NCBI RefSeq assembly: GCF_000264995.1
Contig: NW_006767434.1
Span: forward strand, 608,258 to 672,257
DNA from: Punctularia strigosozonata HHB-11173 SS5
Lineage: Eukaryota > Basidiomycota > Agaricomycetes > Corticiales > Punctulariaceae
Length of the DNA stretch: 64,000 nt
Direction of reading: 5' to 3'
How positions within the stretch are numbered: the stretch's first letter is position 1; the number at the start of each line of letters is the position of its first letter. Shown one piece after another: positions 1 through 11,196 of this stretch. The notes beneath the pieces are model-generated. The model was not told the DNA's origin, ran no database searches, and saw nothing but the letters and a program-made list of their open reading frames with translations. The translations under genes were made by a program, and so were the position numbers.

Positions 1-1221
1 TGTGCGAAGCCTTGAATCTGATATTGTTCGACAACATACTCCTCCTCCGCTTCGGAAAAGAAGGGTATCGATGGTATCTACCAGATGAGACAGCTACCAG
101 TCAACACTACGTCCTCTTGAGTACCCCTAGTAGTGTCTCACTTCGAGGCCATTCCAAGATCCCATGAAAGTTGCCACATCCCGTAGAAACATCTTCGGAA
201 CAGCGCACTTCGCCGTGCGGAAAGCCGCCGTGAGCGTTCTCCTGACGTTTGTTCCTAGTTCCTCCGCCGCTTGGTGCGTATTGTCCGCGAAGAATGTTTG
301 GTAAGAGATGGATGTAATGAATGGTAGGAGGAAGGTCCTGATGCGGTGCATGAGACGAGCGCCAAAGGTAGACGGCGAGAACGGGTGATCGTAGTTGATA
401 TACTGTAGAATGTTCGTACCGGTTAACGCCTGATCCGCGCACAGCGTATATGCATGGAGAAAATGCCGAGACATACCGGTAATGCGATGCCGATGACGGA
501 GTCGAAGATGTCCGGTCTCATTCTCGCTGCCTCGTAACATATTTGCGAGCCCCAATCGTGCCTTTGTGCGTACATCAGAGTTATCCCAGAAGACCAGTAA
601 CTGATGAGCGTGCATACCCAAGACAGACTACGTCTCCTGGCGGCACGCCTGCTGTCCCCAACACGCATACCAAATCACCAACCATATCACCCATGGTGCC
701 GCTACTCTCAACGTCGCCTGGATGAGTCGAGGCTCCGAATCCTCTCAGGTCAGGTACGATCAACCTATAATCACGCTACCCTGCCAGCGGTTAGTATCTA
801 GACTCTGCAGACTGCAAAGCATGCACGCGACACACCTCGAACTCTTGTATTTGCTGTGACTACGTACTCCAGAGACTCGGCCATCCATGCACCATAAGAA
901 TGGTACGCTTCGCTCGGGGATTCACATCGACGTAGTCTTTGCCAGCTCGATCCTTAGCCAGCGTGAACGTGACCGCTAGTGCATTGAAGTCAACCTACGG
1001 AGCTGAATGACCACGTTCTCGCCGCGAGCCCGGTTCAGTGCGTTACACTCTGCGGTGCTCTTGGGGTACAATCTTGGGTCGAACGAAGATGGCCTCACGT
1101 TGACATTCGAGTGGGTTGCAAAGTCTGACGAGACGCAAAGCACCGAAGTCAAAATGATTGTACCGAGCAGAAGGGCGCGATGTAGCAGCATCTGTATCAT
1201 CGACTTGGTGCTGCAGACCAA
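1..1221 (-). pseudogene. Secreted epoxide hydrolase, partial at the left edge, with an in-frame TAG
   Basis: Alpha/beta-hydrolase of the epoxide hydrolase type, expected to open epoxides to diols outside the cell. A signal peptide (hydrophobic ALLLGTIILTSVLC) opens the N-terminus. The HGWPSLW oxyanion motif, DLRGFG and the nucleophile-elbow motif HDWGSQ are all present, followed by the cap region and IPSIPFFSE; the C-terminus with the catalytic His lies beyond base 1. Splicing is regular: a 53-nt intron joins the N-terminal exon to KDYVDVNP, and further introns follow QEFE, the DVVCLG region, GIALP and SWNGLE. The one lesion is TAG at 860-862 directly after HGWPSLWST, where related proteins as I recall them have Trp. 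No alternative splice I tried removes it in frame. It is therefore a young pseudogene, a base error, or a stop recoded in the mRNA. Family call is firm; gene status is uncertain. Confidence 0.75.
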
Positions 1222-1425
1222 GTCATACCGATGGACTCGGACGACGTTCGCGAGAGAGTCCGGCTATCGGTCGTCCGGTCCTACCCGGTCGGTCAGTTCC
1301 GCAAACTTCTCACGACCATCCCTTGTCTCCGACTCACGGGTCATCCTGTTTATGACGGAAGAACTCGCTGTTTTCAGAGAACCGATGAAGGAAAATTAGC
1401 CGATGGCAGCTGCCAGCGGCGGAGA

Positions 1426-1433
1426 TATAAAAG
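1426..1433 (+). promoter_or_regulatory. TATA box of the lipase gene
   Basis: TATAAAAG lies about 50 nt upstream of the lipase ATG at 1484. The spacing leaves room for a short 5' leader, which supports this start codon. Confidence 0.55.
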
Positions 1434-1483
1434 AGACCTAGGGCGACATAGGACAATGAGTCCGCTGCCCATCCCGTGGAGAC

Positions 1484-2871
1484 ATGGCGCGCTCTCTTGT
1501 CGGATTGCTGGTAGCGGCGTCTTGTGCTGTTCTGTCTGCGTCGGGCGCTGCGACTCCGTACGTGCTCAGTAAGCGGGCTATATCGCAGGGTATGTGGGTG
1601 CAGTTTGTAAAGTGTAAAGAGGTGACGATGACCTCTGCTTCGCTCCTACAGACGTCTATGACGATCTCCTGTGGTACTGGCAGTACGCTGATTCGACGGC
1701 GATCAGCAACTGCGCGAAGCCGAACGGAAACGTGTTAATCACGGAGGTATGTGCAGATCATACCATGCCTTGATTGCTGTACGAATAACTCCTCAGTTTG
1801 TGAGCAACCCGCTCATCGATTCGGAAGGCTTCATCGCACGGGATGACAACCGGAAAGAGATCGTCATCTCCTTCCGCGGATCGTACGTCCATCTTCGCCA
1901 TTTCTTCTGAAGTGATCTGACGTTGAAAATGCCAGAACCACTATTCAGAACTATATCTCGGATGTAGAGCTCGTTCTCATTCCTTACGACATCGCCAACG
2001 TCACCGCCCCATGTAAGTTCCGGGCTTTCTGCCTGAAAATGCACGTGTTGCACGAACTCAACCATGCCTCACAGTCGGCACACTCGTTCACACTGGATTC
2101 TTGACGGCGTGAGTGATCAAGCCGTTATGGCGCGTGCTCGACCAAATGATCGGATGCACGACAGCTACAAAGCGGTTGCGACCGAGCTATTGGCAAATGT
2201 TACCGCAGTCGCTACAGAGTACCCGGACTACGCCATCGTACCACTTGGTCACTCGCTTGGAGGGGCAATTGCTTCAATCGCCGCGGTCTCTCTCAAAGCT
2301 AGTTTTCCCGACCGGTCCGTGGCATCACAGAGTCCTATCCCCTGATATGTCATCATAACCTCTATCTCTTCCAGCCCGATGCGGCTCTATACGTACGGTC
2401 AACCGCGCACTGGAAACGCCGTCTACGCGACATGGGTCAACGACAACTTTGCAGACAACTCGTTCAGAGGTACGCGAAGAAGTTACGATCAGTGAACGGA
2501 CCATTGATCAACTCCTGCGCTACTGCAAGTTGTGCACAGAGACGATTGGTGAGTCGTTGGCGATGCTAAGACCATGTTCTTCTATCTCATGCCAATCTCA
2601 GTGTACCCCAACTGATAGTCGAAGCTATTGGCTACCAACACCACGGGACTGAATACTGGCAACTCACGGATCCGTCATCACCCGGCAATTTCGTGCACTG
2701 CGCTGCCGGTGGAGAAGATCCGACATGTCAAGACTCCGTTCCTCTGACGTCGTTGAATTGTACGGACCACGTCACGGTTAGTCATCGTATTTATTGCGTT
2801 TACAGGGTAGCTGACACAGGGCGTTGACTCAGTATATGGGGATTCCTACTGACACACCGTTTTGCACTTGA
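1484..2871 (+). CDS. Secreted class 3 lipase
   Basis: Triacylglycerol lipase / feruloyl-esterase type of the fungal class 3 fold, acting outside the cell on ester lipids or plant esters. Ten exons (1484-1589, 1652-1746, 1797-1882, 1936-2012, 2075-2108, 2165-2314, 2375-2469, 2530-2548, 2602-2776, 2833-2871) give 291 residues, usual for the family. A signal peptide (MARSLVGLLVAASCAVLSASG) is followed by SKR, a possible kexin site. The nucleophile Ser is in GHSLGG at about residue 163, the catalytic Asp is probably in HRDDCVPQL and the His in GYQHHGTEYW. The RLYTYGQPRTGN block before the Asp is typical. Cysteines near the C-terminus probably pair. Exon 8 is only 19 nt but is needed to build the DDCVPQL segment. 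All frames join without a break, so the gene looks functional. Confidence 0.9.
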
Positions 2872-3715
2872 AGGCGGTGCGAATCGGGTGTTCATGGACG
2901 CTTTGACGAACAGAAACTGATTCCGTGTGCACTATACCTTGAGTGAACGTACGAATTATTATCATGGCTCTGAGAATACTATGACGATGTCGACGAAACA
3001 CAAAAATCAAGAGTAGCTTTGGCGGAAATACGTGAGAAATCTGCTTAGTCACACATAATTTTGGGTCCTTTTGTGGGAATTATGCATAGTTATCCTCCAT
3101 ATATAGTTATTTATTCCCACATCTGCTCTCTGGAACTGCATAAATTTAGCCTGACTGCTATGCCATTATGCGTTTATGCAGTATCTCCCTAGCTCCCCGC
3201 AAACCACGGTGGTTCCGAGCCCAAACCCTATGCATCATGAGAATTATGCATTATGTGGCTATGCATTATGAGGTGTTCGACTGTAAGTAGTCATGTGTTT
3301 GTCGCCAATGTCGAGTCCCACACGGGCATCTTTTGCCTCCTGAGTCACTGCAGCAACAACGATGTACACTTTGCACCTCCTCGCGATTACAAGAAACGAG
3401 GGAAAGCTATATGCTTTGGAACAATCGCGCGAGATCTCAATGACTCGCCACGTAGAGTTCCAAAGGCGATTCCCTCGCCTTCAGTATCGAAGTCATTTCA
3501 CGCCAAGGCATTTACATCACGGGTATACTGCTTGCTTGACTCGCAGTGTGCTCTTTATATGTGCGGTGCCGGTATAAATACCCCGTACCAGTTGACCTGC
3601 TTCCACAACTGCGTCTAGGTCCCTAACAGCAATCACCAGCAAGCAAGGTCATTTAACCGATACGACGCTCGCGAATATCGTTGGATTATAACAACCACCC
3701 TGCCAATATCTTCCG
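2872..3715. other. Intergenic, A+T-rich, with TTATGCAT-type repeats
   Basis: No convincing coding exon. The segment 3050-3275 is richer in A+T than its surroundings and carries several copies of TTATGCAT/ATGCATTATG with CACATAAT on the left and ATTATGTGG on the right. It could be a degenerate small non-autonomous DNA transposon. I could not define clean terminal repeats or a target-site duplication. Confidence 0.35.
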
Positions 3716-5803
3716 ATGTCCGGTAATGACCCAGTCCCGAGCCCTCAGACACCGACACCACTCAAGAGTGGTTTGACCGAGTTCGGCGACCGCTTCCCCC
3801 ACCCGTTCACGTCCAACGACGATGGATCTTGGGGAAGCGTAGACACTATCGCTTGGAGGGATCGACCCAGGACGCTTGTCGAACTGCGTATATGCAGCCT
3901 ATCCGCGAGTCTCCGCGAGAAACCACGATGGTACGAGAAGTTCAAGGACCCGAGCATCCAGCAGAAGTGGAGAGAAGAGATCGTCACGCAGCAGGAGGGT
4001 CTGCCGAGGAACCTAGTCCTCACATCGAACATGGTATCTCGGCCCTTTCCTTCATGTTCATCTGATGCTGACCCTTCTTCACAGATCGACTATGTAATGG
4101 GTGAATTGGCTGCATACGCATCACTGAGGGACCCCGAAACAGGGATAGAGGTTCGTGCTCGGTGCTCCAATGCGGCACGTATTGACTTCTATCGCAGCCG
4201 GGTCCTTACGATCGCATCTGGAAGTCAGACGAGTTGATTCCGGAGCATCTTCGGAATGAACTGTCGGACGCGATTGCTCCGCTGGAGAATGTCCCCGACA
4301 ACCAGAAGGATTGGCATCCTCGTTCGAACGGTCAAGTTCTCGACCTTGTCCATCCATCCCTGTATCCCGTCGTTTACGGTACGACGGTCGACGCCTCCGG
4401 AAACGTGGTCGCTGCTCCCGCATCAGAGCTCTCCGAAGAAGGCGACGAATTCTGTTCCGACCAGTTCCAATGGCTGCCGTCCGACTTCGCGTTCAAGGCG
4501 GACAAGAAGACCGTGGAGCTGATCTCGCCCTACGTGAACAACATCCACATGTCAGACCACCGCAAGCTCTACGATGTCATCCCGAGGCTGCTTGAGAGAG
4601 CTGTGCCCATGTTCGATCGCGTGCTATCGGATTTACGAAGGGAAAATGAGTTGCCATTCAGAGTCGGCGGACATGATGGTCCGGACTGCATCTGGGAAGA
4701 CGATGATGTGAGTCTTCTTCTACTTCTCAACATCGTTGTTATCAACGAGTCATCATCATTTGAGCAGATCCCGGAGATGCCTGAGGACGTTCAAGATGAG
4801 GATTGGCCGCTGCTCCCCGAGTATGATATCAACCTGCCCGACGCATCGCCGGAATACAATGGCGGTCTCAACGACGTGAAGGTCACTGAACGACTAAGCA
4901 CCTGGAAGGGGTTCCAGGTCATCGTCAAACTTGCGAACATCGTATTGACCCCGGAACAACCTGTATATGAGGGAGGAAGCTGGCACGTCGAAGGCGAGTT
5001 TTGACGCACCAATTTCCCTCTCGGGGATCCGAACTGACGTTCGTGACCCCATAGGCATGAAGAACGAAAGCATAGTCGCTTCCTTCATTTACGTAAGTCT
5101 CACCTTTAACGATGAACGTGGATGTGGACGCCTAGCTCAGGCTCACTTGAAAGTACTACGATTGCGAGAATATCACACAATCCAGTCTTGCCTTCAGAAA
5201 CGCGACATCTGAACCGGAATATCACCAGCAGAGTGACTCCGAATGTATGCACATATTGTACAACTATGGACAGCACGTATCCTCTCACATGGTCGTCATC
5301 TTCTGAGCTCACATGGCACACAGGTTCGAAGCCTGCTCTCAGGAAATCGGTGAAATTCCAACTAAAGAAGGGCGCGCCATTGCATTTCCAAACATCTACC
5401 AGCACCGTGTTGGTAACTTCGAGCTGATTGACAAATCTAAGCCTGGTCACCGCAAGATCCTGGTGTTTTTCCTCGTTGACCCCACGGTGACGGTTCCGAG
5501 TGCCTCTACGATTCCCCTTCAAAGGAAGGACTGGATTCATCGCGCCATCGCAGAGGCTACGGCGGACCCGAGGTCGTTGTGGAGCAAGTTGCCCGTAGAG
5601 GTCATCGACATCATTCTGGACCACTCCCATGCGATATCTTCGGAGAGCGCTGCGCAGATCCGAGAGGAACTAATGGATGAGCGCACCCAGTTTATCGAGG
5701 TGGTCGATGGCGGACGGTTCAACCATCCCTTCAACTTGTGGTAAGCCTGTTAATCGCTGTAACCGTGTTTATTATTTCTTACCGTCTTATCAGCGAACAT
5801 TGA
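3716..5803 (+). CDS. DUF4246 protein, copy 1
   Basis: Member of the fungal DUF4246 family; no reaction is established that I know of. Eight exons (3716-4033, 4085-4150, 4198-4707, 4768-4993, 5055-5092, 5154-5272, 5324-5740, 5794-5803) encode 567 residues ending in CEH, the usual end of this family. Recognisable blocks: FGDRFPHPF at the N-terminus, YASLRDPETGIE, NGQVLDLVHPSLYP, SWHVEGMKNE, FPNIYQHRV and KPGHRKIL. H-x-E in WHVEG, the later His in YQHRV and the Arg in HRKIL are spaced like the metal and co-substrate ligands of Fe(II)/2-oxoglutarate oxygenases; this is inference. Two introns begin with GC: 4994 (GCGAGT, right after the H-x-E codons) and 5273 (GCACGT). Retaining the first would give a stop two codons later. 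Its paralogue at 44502-46600 has the same exon pattern. Confidence 0.87.
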
Positions 5804-6027
5804 CAGACCATAAGTTTCAAAGTTGTTATTAGCCTGCGACGCGCAGATCTTCAAGGAAGATGTTGTACATGGAGAGTACCTAAGTAGTCGTCCGACACAG
5901 TGAATTACATGATTCCGTTATGCGACATCATGTCACTCTGATGTTGGGTCGAGATGTAGGCGTAATGCTCCCAAGCGACGACTCTCAAGACGAGAGCTCA
6001 CGCTACGCCCTTCCTTGCGGTAACGAA

Positions 6028-7067
6028 TCAAGCCACCTGCTGCAGCATCACTCCGCCGTCCTCTCCGACTGCGCCCTTCTCCCTCGCCGCCTCGTCCACC
6101 GCATCTGCCCACTTCGCCTTCTCCTCCTCGCTCCAGTCCTTCCTGAGTTCGTCCGAGATCCGTCCCAGAACCTTCGTCCTCAGAAACTCCAAGCTCGGCA
6201 ACTGCAGCGTAGCGCCCATCTCTTTCATATGAACGTCCACGAACCCGTGCCGCGCGAGCAAGGTTTGGACAAACTCGGCGCGCTCCCACCCGTGCGCCCA
6301 CGCCGCGAAAGGAGAGTGGCTCAAGGGATCCGACGGTCTCGCGCGTTTGACGGCGGCAGGGATGAGGGGGGCCCAGCCGATCGCCTTCCAGACGGTGAAC
6401 CCGAGCTGGCCGCCAGGGAGGAGGGTGCGGTGCGCGCCCTCGAAGAAGCGGTCCGGCTCCGGCATCATCATCCTAATCAATGACACATATGGTCAATGCA
6501 GCTGCCTCCTTAGCCCTATAAGCAGCGTATTGACACGTACGCCCCGAAAGAGCACGTAACGTGCGTCCAGTGGTCATCGGGATAAGTCAGATTCTGTTCC
6601 AGACGAAGAGCGTCAGTATCGAGTTCGGCTGCGTGGTCGATCTCCCAGTAGTCGTGCCTCACCTGCGCATCCATCTTCTCCACCTTGACGCCCTTCCACC
6701 CGCCATCCTCCATCTCCTTCGCGGCCCTCCGCACCATGCTCGCCGAGAAATCCGTCGCGACCACCTCGACCTCTTCCTTCGGCTCCTTCAAGTCGTACCG
6801 CCTCGCAAGCAAGAGCGGGACGATGCCCGAACCGCACGCGACGTCGAGCAGCTTGATCTTCCGTTCGGAGATCGTCTCGGGACCCAACAGATCCATCGCG
6901 GTAAGGAGGCCCGTCATGGGGCTCTCCGCCGCCTCCGCCTGCGCGGCAGCCGAGGGATACGACGCCTCCGCCGCGTAGTCCCAGAACGCTTCCGTGCCGC
7001 CGAACTCGAGCAGCGGGTTCAACTGCAGGGTGTCGACGAGCTCATGACTGGAGGTGGTCATCGACAT
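6028..7067 (-). CDS. SAM-dependent class I methyltransferase
   Basis: Small-molecule-type methyltransferase using S-adenosylmethionine. Three exons (6663-7067, 6541-6593, 6028-6472) give 300 residues. Motif I is LLDVACGSGIVP at about residues 73-84, followed by a post-I acidic strand (VVATDFS) and the THVTCSFGA..MPEPDRFF block around motif IV, typical of fungal UbiE-like enzymes. The substrate cannot be read from the sequence. Intron 1 (6594-6662) is 69 nt, a multiple of three and free of stops, so its retention would insert 23 residues without truncation; I treat it as an intron because the spliced product restores MDAQNLTYPDDHWTHV. The start at 7067 is the first ATG in frame. Confidence 0.8.
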
Positions 7068-7651
7068 CGGCGGATTATGTGCTTCGATACCGAGTGGGCT
7101 TTGTTTAATGTCCGCTTCTCCCCAGCTTTATGTCCCATCCATGACCAATTTCTGCGGGGCCCTTGTTTCGCGAACTCGTGGATCAGAGGCTCTCGATTGA
7201 TACAGGGAGAGAAGACTGTGCATAGCGATGAAGTGCATTCAAACCAGCGTTTGATTGGGGACCCGCGCCGCGTGCGCCGGTCGGCTCCCGTTCTCACATA
7301 CTGAGCTCAATCTGCACCGAGCTCGAAGGACGAGCGAGCAAAGCGCAAAACGCAAGGATAACTTGGTAGCATCGCTCTAAAGAAAAACACGTATAACAAT
7401 TCTAACCCACGTACAACTCGTCTCTGTCTAAACGCCAATACATTTCCCCCGTTTCACAAAAAAATACGTTACACCCCGCAGCCCTCCCGATTTCGGACAG
7501 CCAGCTGCGTTCCCGGGGGAGGGGGGGGGTTCCCGGGGGAGGGGGGGGAGGGGAGGGGAGGAAGGAGGGAACGGGTCCTCCATGCTTTCTTTTTGTCTTC
7601 TCTCAAAACCCTCTTTTCATCTCGTCTTCTTCGTCTTCTTCGCGTGCGTTT
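7068..7651. other. Intergenic, with a G-run tract
   Basis: Lies between the methyltransferase start and the SDR stop on the same strand. No coding exon seen. A GGGGGAGGGG-type tract occupies about 7515-7560 (C-rich on the transcribed minus strand) and would fall in the 3' flank of the SDR gene. Confidence 0.5.
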
Positions 7652-10600
7652 TCAATATGTCGCGCTGAACATACCCAGCCGTCCGCCGTCGGTGAGCTGC
7701 ACGCTCCCGTTCACGTACGCGCCCGCGCGGCCGGCCATGAACAGCACCAATCCGGCCATATCCTGCAGATCGCCCGCGCGGCCCATCGGGCACCCGGCCG
7801 CCACCTGCGCCGGCGTCATAAACGCCGTCATCTCTGCAAAAAATAATAAACGAAACGCTCGGAATGAGAATAAAAAAATCAAAAGTAAGGGGAAGGGAAG
7901 GAGGAGGCTGGCACGAACCGCTTGGGTATACGCCCGGGCAGACGACGTTGCTCCGGATGCCCCAGCCGGCGAGGACGTTCGCGAGCAGCTTCCCGAGATG
8001 GATCGCGGCCGCCTTCGAGAGCGTGTACGAGAGCGAGAAGACGCGCGCGTCCCGGCGGAAGCCGCCGCCCGAAGAGACGGTGATGACCTGCGATGGATGA
8101 GAAAAAACGGGGGTGTGTGTGAGCGTGAGCGCGCGGACGTGACTTTTTGGAGAGAACGACCTCAAGGGTGTAAACGCGGAGGAAAAAAGAAGAAAGAAAG
8201 AGAAAGGAGGGAAGGAGAAAGGAATCAAAGAGTATTACGGTGTGTGTGTGTGTGTGTTTCGTTATGTCTTTTTCGAACAGAAGCGGACAACGTTCTGGGA
8301 AGAGCAAGGGGGGGAGGGGGGGAAACCGAGTAGGGTGCCGGTGGCTGTGGCGGCGGCGAATGGGAAAAAAGAAGGTAGAGCCAGATACAGGAAAGAACCG
8401 CGTGGCGGCGGCGGCGGCGGCACATCGCAGATTAAGAAACGAGCAAACAAACAAGACAAACACGAGGCGTCGTCGTGCCCACCAGCGCCACGAGGACGGA
8501 GAAAGTAAGAACGAAACGGGCCCAGGCCGCAGCGGATAGAACCCGGACTCCGACACCCGCAACACACGACTTGAAAAGCTGAAACACGGACGAAAAAAGA
8601 AAGAAAGAAAGAACAAAGGGTCCAGGAGTGACCAGAGAGAGCAAGAACGAAAAAGACGAAGAAGCGGGGGACGGGGAGAGAGAAACGAAACGAAACGAAA
8701 AAAGAAAGAAAAGAAAAAAAAAAAAAAAACGAACCTGGCTCGACACGCCCGTCCGGCGCGCCCACTCGCTTCCGTTCCCGGCGTGCAGCAACCCGAGGAA
8801 GGCGACGGAGGCGTAATACGGCGCGGTGACGTTCACCGCGAACGAGTCCTGAAAGTCGTCCTGCGTGCCCGACGACCAGAGCTGCGTCCGCAGCGTCTCG
8901 ATCGCTGCTGCGGCAGGGTCGTTGTTTCCCGAAGGAGGAGCACCGGAACCACCGGGCGAAGAAGGCGCCGCCGCGCTTGAGGAAGAGGAAGAGGAGGCAC
9001 GGTTTTCAGAGTCGGAGTCGGCGCAGCGGTCGGAGTAGAGGTCGTGGTGCCGGGTTTTGGGGGACGCCTTGAAAGAAAGAAAAGAAAAACGTTAGCTTTT
9101 TCCTCCTCCGCGGACTACCCAGTGATCCCACCCCCCCAGAGGGAGAGGGAGAGGGGTTAAGGATAGAGGAAGAGGGAGACGCACCGTTGGCGAAACGTCG
9201 GGCGTGGCGTCAGGCGTGGGATACTGTATGCGCCGCCCGGATGTCGGTGCGCATTGCTGCTGCTGCGGCGGCGGCGGTGGCGGGGCCTATGATAGAGAGG
9301 AGAAAGGGAGTCAAGGAAGAAAGAAAAAAACAAACAGAGAGAAGTTTCATTAACGATATGAAAATAGGCTCGGTATTGTGGGCGCGAGATCGGGATCGGG
9401 GGGGGGGNNNNNNNNNNNNNNNNNNNNNNNNNNNNNNNNNNNNNNNNNNNNNNNNNNNNNNNNNNNNNNNNNNNNNNNNNNNNNNNNNNNNNNNNNNNNN
9501 NNNNNNNNNNNNNNNNNNNNNNNNNNNNNNNNNNNNNNNNNNNNNNNNNNNNNNNNNNNNNNNNNNNNNNNNNNNNNNNNNNNNNNNNNNNNNNNNNNNN
9601 NNNNNNNNNNNNNNNNNNNNNNNNNNNNNNNNNNNNNNNNNNNNNNNNNNNNNNNNNNNNNNNNNNNNNNNNNNNNNNNNNNNNNNNNNNNNNNNNNNNN
9701 NNNNNNNNNNNNNNNNNNNNNNNNNNNNNNNNNNNNNNNNNNNNNNNNNNNNNNNNNNNNNNNNNNNNNNNNNNNNNNNNNNNNNNNNNNNNNNNNNNNN
9801 NNNNNNNNNNNNNNNNNNNNNNNNNNNNNNNNNNNNNNNNNNNNNNNNNNNNNNNNNNNNNNNNNNNNNNNNNNNNNNNNNNNNNNNNNNNNNNNNNNNN
9901 NNNNNNNNNNNNNNNNNNNNNNNNNNNNNNNNNNNNNNNNNNNNNNNNNNNNNNNNNNNNNNNNNNNNNNNNNNNNNNNNNNNNNNNNNNNNNNNNNNNN
10001 NNNNNNNNNNNNNNNNNNNNNNNNNNNNNNNNNNNNNNNNNNNNNNNNNNNNNNNNNNNNNNNNNNNNNNNNNNNNNNNNNNNNNNNNNNNNNNNNNNNN
10101 NNNNNNNNNNNNNNNNNNNNNNNNNNNNNNNNNNNNNNNNNNNNNNNNNNNNNNNNNGGGGAGATGATCCGAGGACTTACGAGGTGCGTCGGGCTGGTGG
10201 TGGTAGCGGGTTGTGGCGGCGGCGGCGGCGGCGTCAGTGCCAGATTCGACGGAAGGAGGTTCTTCGCGATGCCTATAACGGCGTGTTTGGGGGGATATGT
10301 CAGAAGATCGTCCAATCATGTGATGTCGGGGCATATATATGCGCGAAAAAGTGGAAGTTGGTGCGCTTGCTGAAAAAAAAAGGTCCGAGGAGCTGCGGAC
10401 GGCGGAGAGGGGTAAATGGGGGGGTACGTATGGTATACGGACCGGCGTTGTTGATCAGGAGGTTGATGTGCCCGTGGCGGGCTTGCACGGCGGACACGGC
10501 GGCGAGAAGGTCCGACTGCGATGTCACGTCGCAGACCAGCGGGAGCAGCTTGCCGTGCGTCTTTATGGGGTGTGCGCGCGTAGACGAACGGCCGAATCGA

Positions 10601-11066
10601 TGATGTAAGTGGCGTTTTTGTTGTTGTTTTCGCGTTTGATGCAGGTTGCAGGATTAAGATTCGAGGGAGAGAGAAAGGGTTTGGGGCCGGGGTGAGAAGG
10701 GAGGGCGCAGAAGGGAATACATGTCAGGATCTGCGTTGTGAATTTTTTTGGGGGGAACGCAATTGCCAAAACGTACGTTATGCTCGGCGGCAGCGGCTTT
10801 GAGTTTGTCGAGTCGGCGGCCTAAGATGTATACCGTCGCGCCGTGGTGCTCGAGTGCTTTGGCCATCATGAGGCCGATACCTTTAGAAAGATCAGCGGGT
10901 GAGAGAGAACCTGCGGAGTGGGGGGAAGGGGGAGTCGGACGGGCGAACAAGGCTCACCGGTGCCTCCGCCGGTGACGACGGCCACCATACCGTCCACGTC
11001 GTACAGGGCGTCGAGCGAGATCTGGGGCTCCGGCATAGCGCTCGAATGGGCGAACTGGAAGGACAT
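7652..11066 (-). CDS. Short-chain dehydrogenase/reductase with a low-complexity insert
   Basis: NAD(P)-dependent oxidoreductase of the classical SDR fold; substrate unknown. Exons read as 10958-11066, 10777-10880, 10443-10560, 10181-10272, 9185-9286, 8735-9067, 7919-8087 and 7652-7833, all in frame, giving 402 residues against about 250-350 for most relatives. The nucleotide motif TGGGTGIG is at about residues 30-37, NNAG follows in exon 3, the catalytic Ser is in ITVSSGGG and the YTLSK motif is at about residue 307. Between NNAGIAKNLLP and the SFAVNVTAPYY strand sits roughly 100 residues rich in Pro, Gln, Ser and Ala, spread over three exons. The 750-N gap falls in the intron between exons 4 and 5. 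An unseen extra exon in the gap cannot be excluded, but the frames on both sides are compatible. Introns are long and pyrimidine-rich. Confidence 0.8.
8241..8257. repeat. (TG)n microsatellite in an SDR intron
   Basis: Uninterrupted TG dinucleotide run inside an intron of the SDR gene, adjacent to long purine runs on the plus strand (8160-8220 and 8590-8730). Confidence 0.9.
9408..10157. other. Assembly gap of 750 N
   Basis: Flanked by G runs on the plus strand (C runs in the SDR transcript). It lies within the intron between SDR exons 4 and 5. Its round length suggests an estimated or placeholder size. Confidence 0.95.
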
Positions 11067-11189
11067 GGTCGCGGTCGCGGGAAAGGGCCGTTTTACGCGT
11101 CCGCGCGTGATCGTAGGACGTAGCCAAGTACGAGGAGGAGGAGGAGGAGGGAAAATGCTCGGAAACGTGGCGACGCGAAGGGGAGGAGG

Positions 11190-11196
11190 TTTTATA
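11190..11196 (-). promoter_or_regulatory. TATA box of the SDR gene
   Basis: TATAAAA on the minus strand about 125 nt upstream of the ATG at 11066. It favours that ATG over an in-frame upstream one at 11453. Confidence 0.45.

Noticed and set aside
976-1010. Apparent frameshift at the N-terminus of the epoxide hydrolase
   Set aside because: A 53-nt intron starting GTAGGT and ending GAG restores the frame into KDYVDVNP, so no frameshift is needed.
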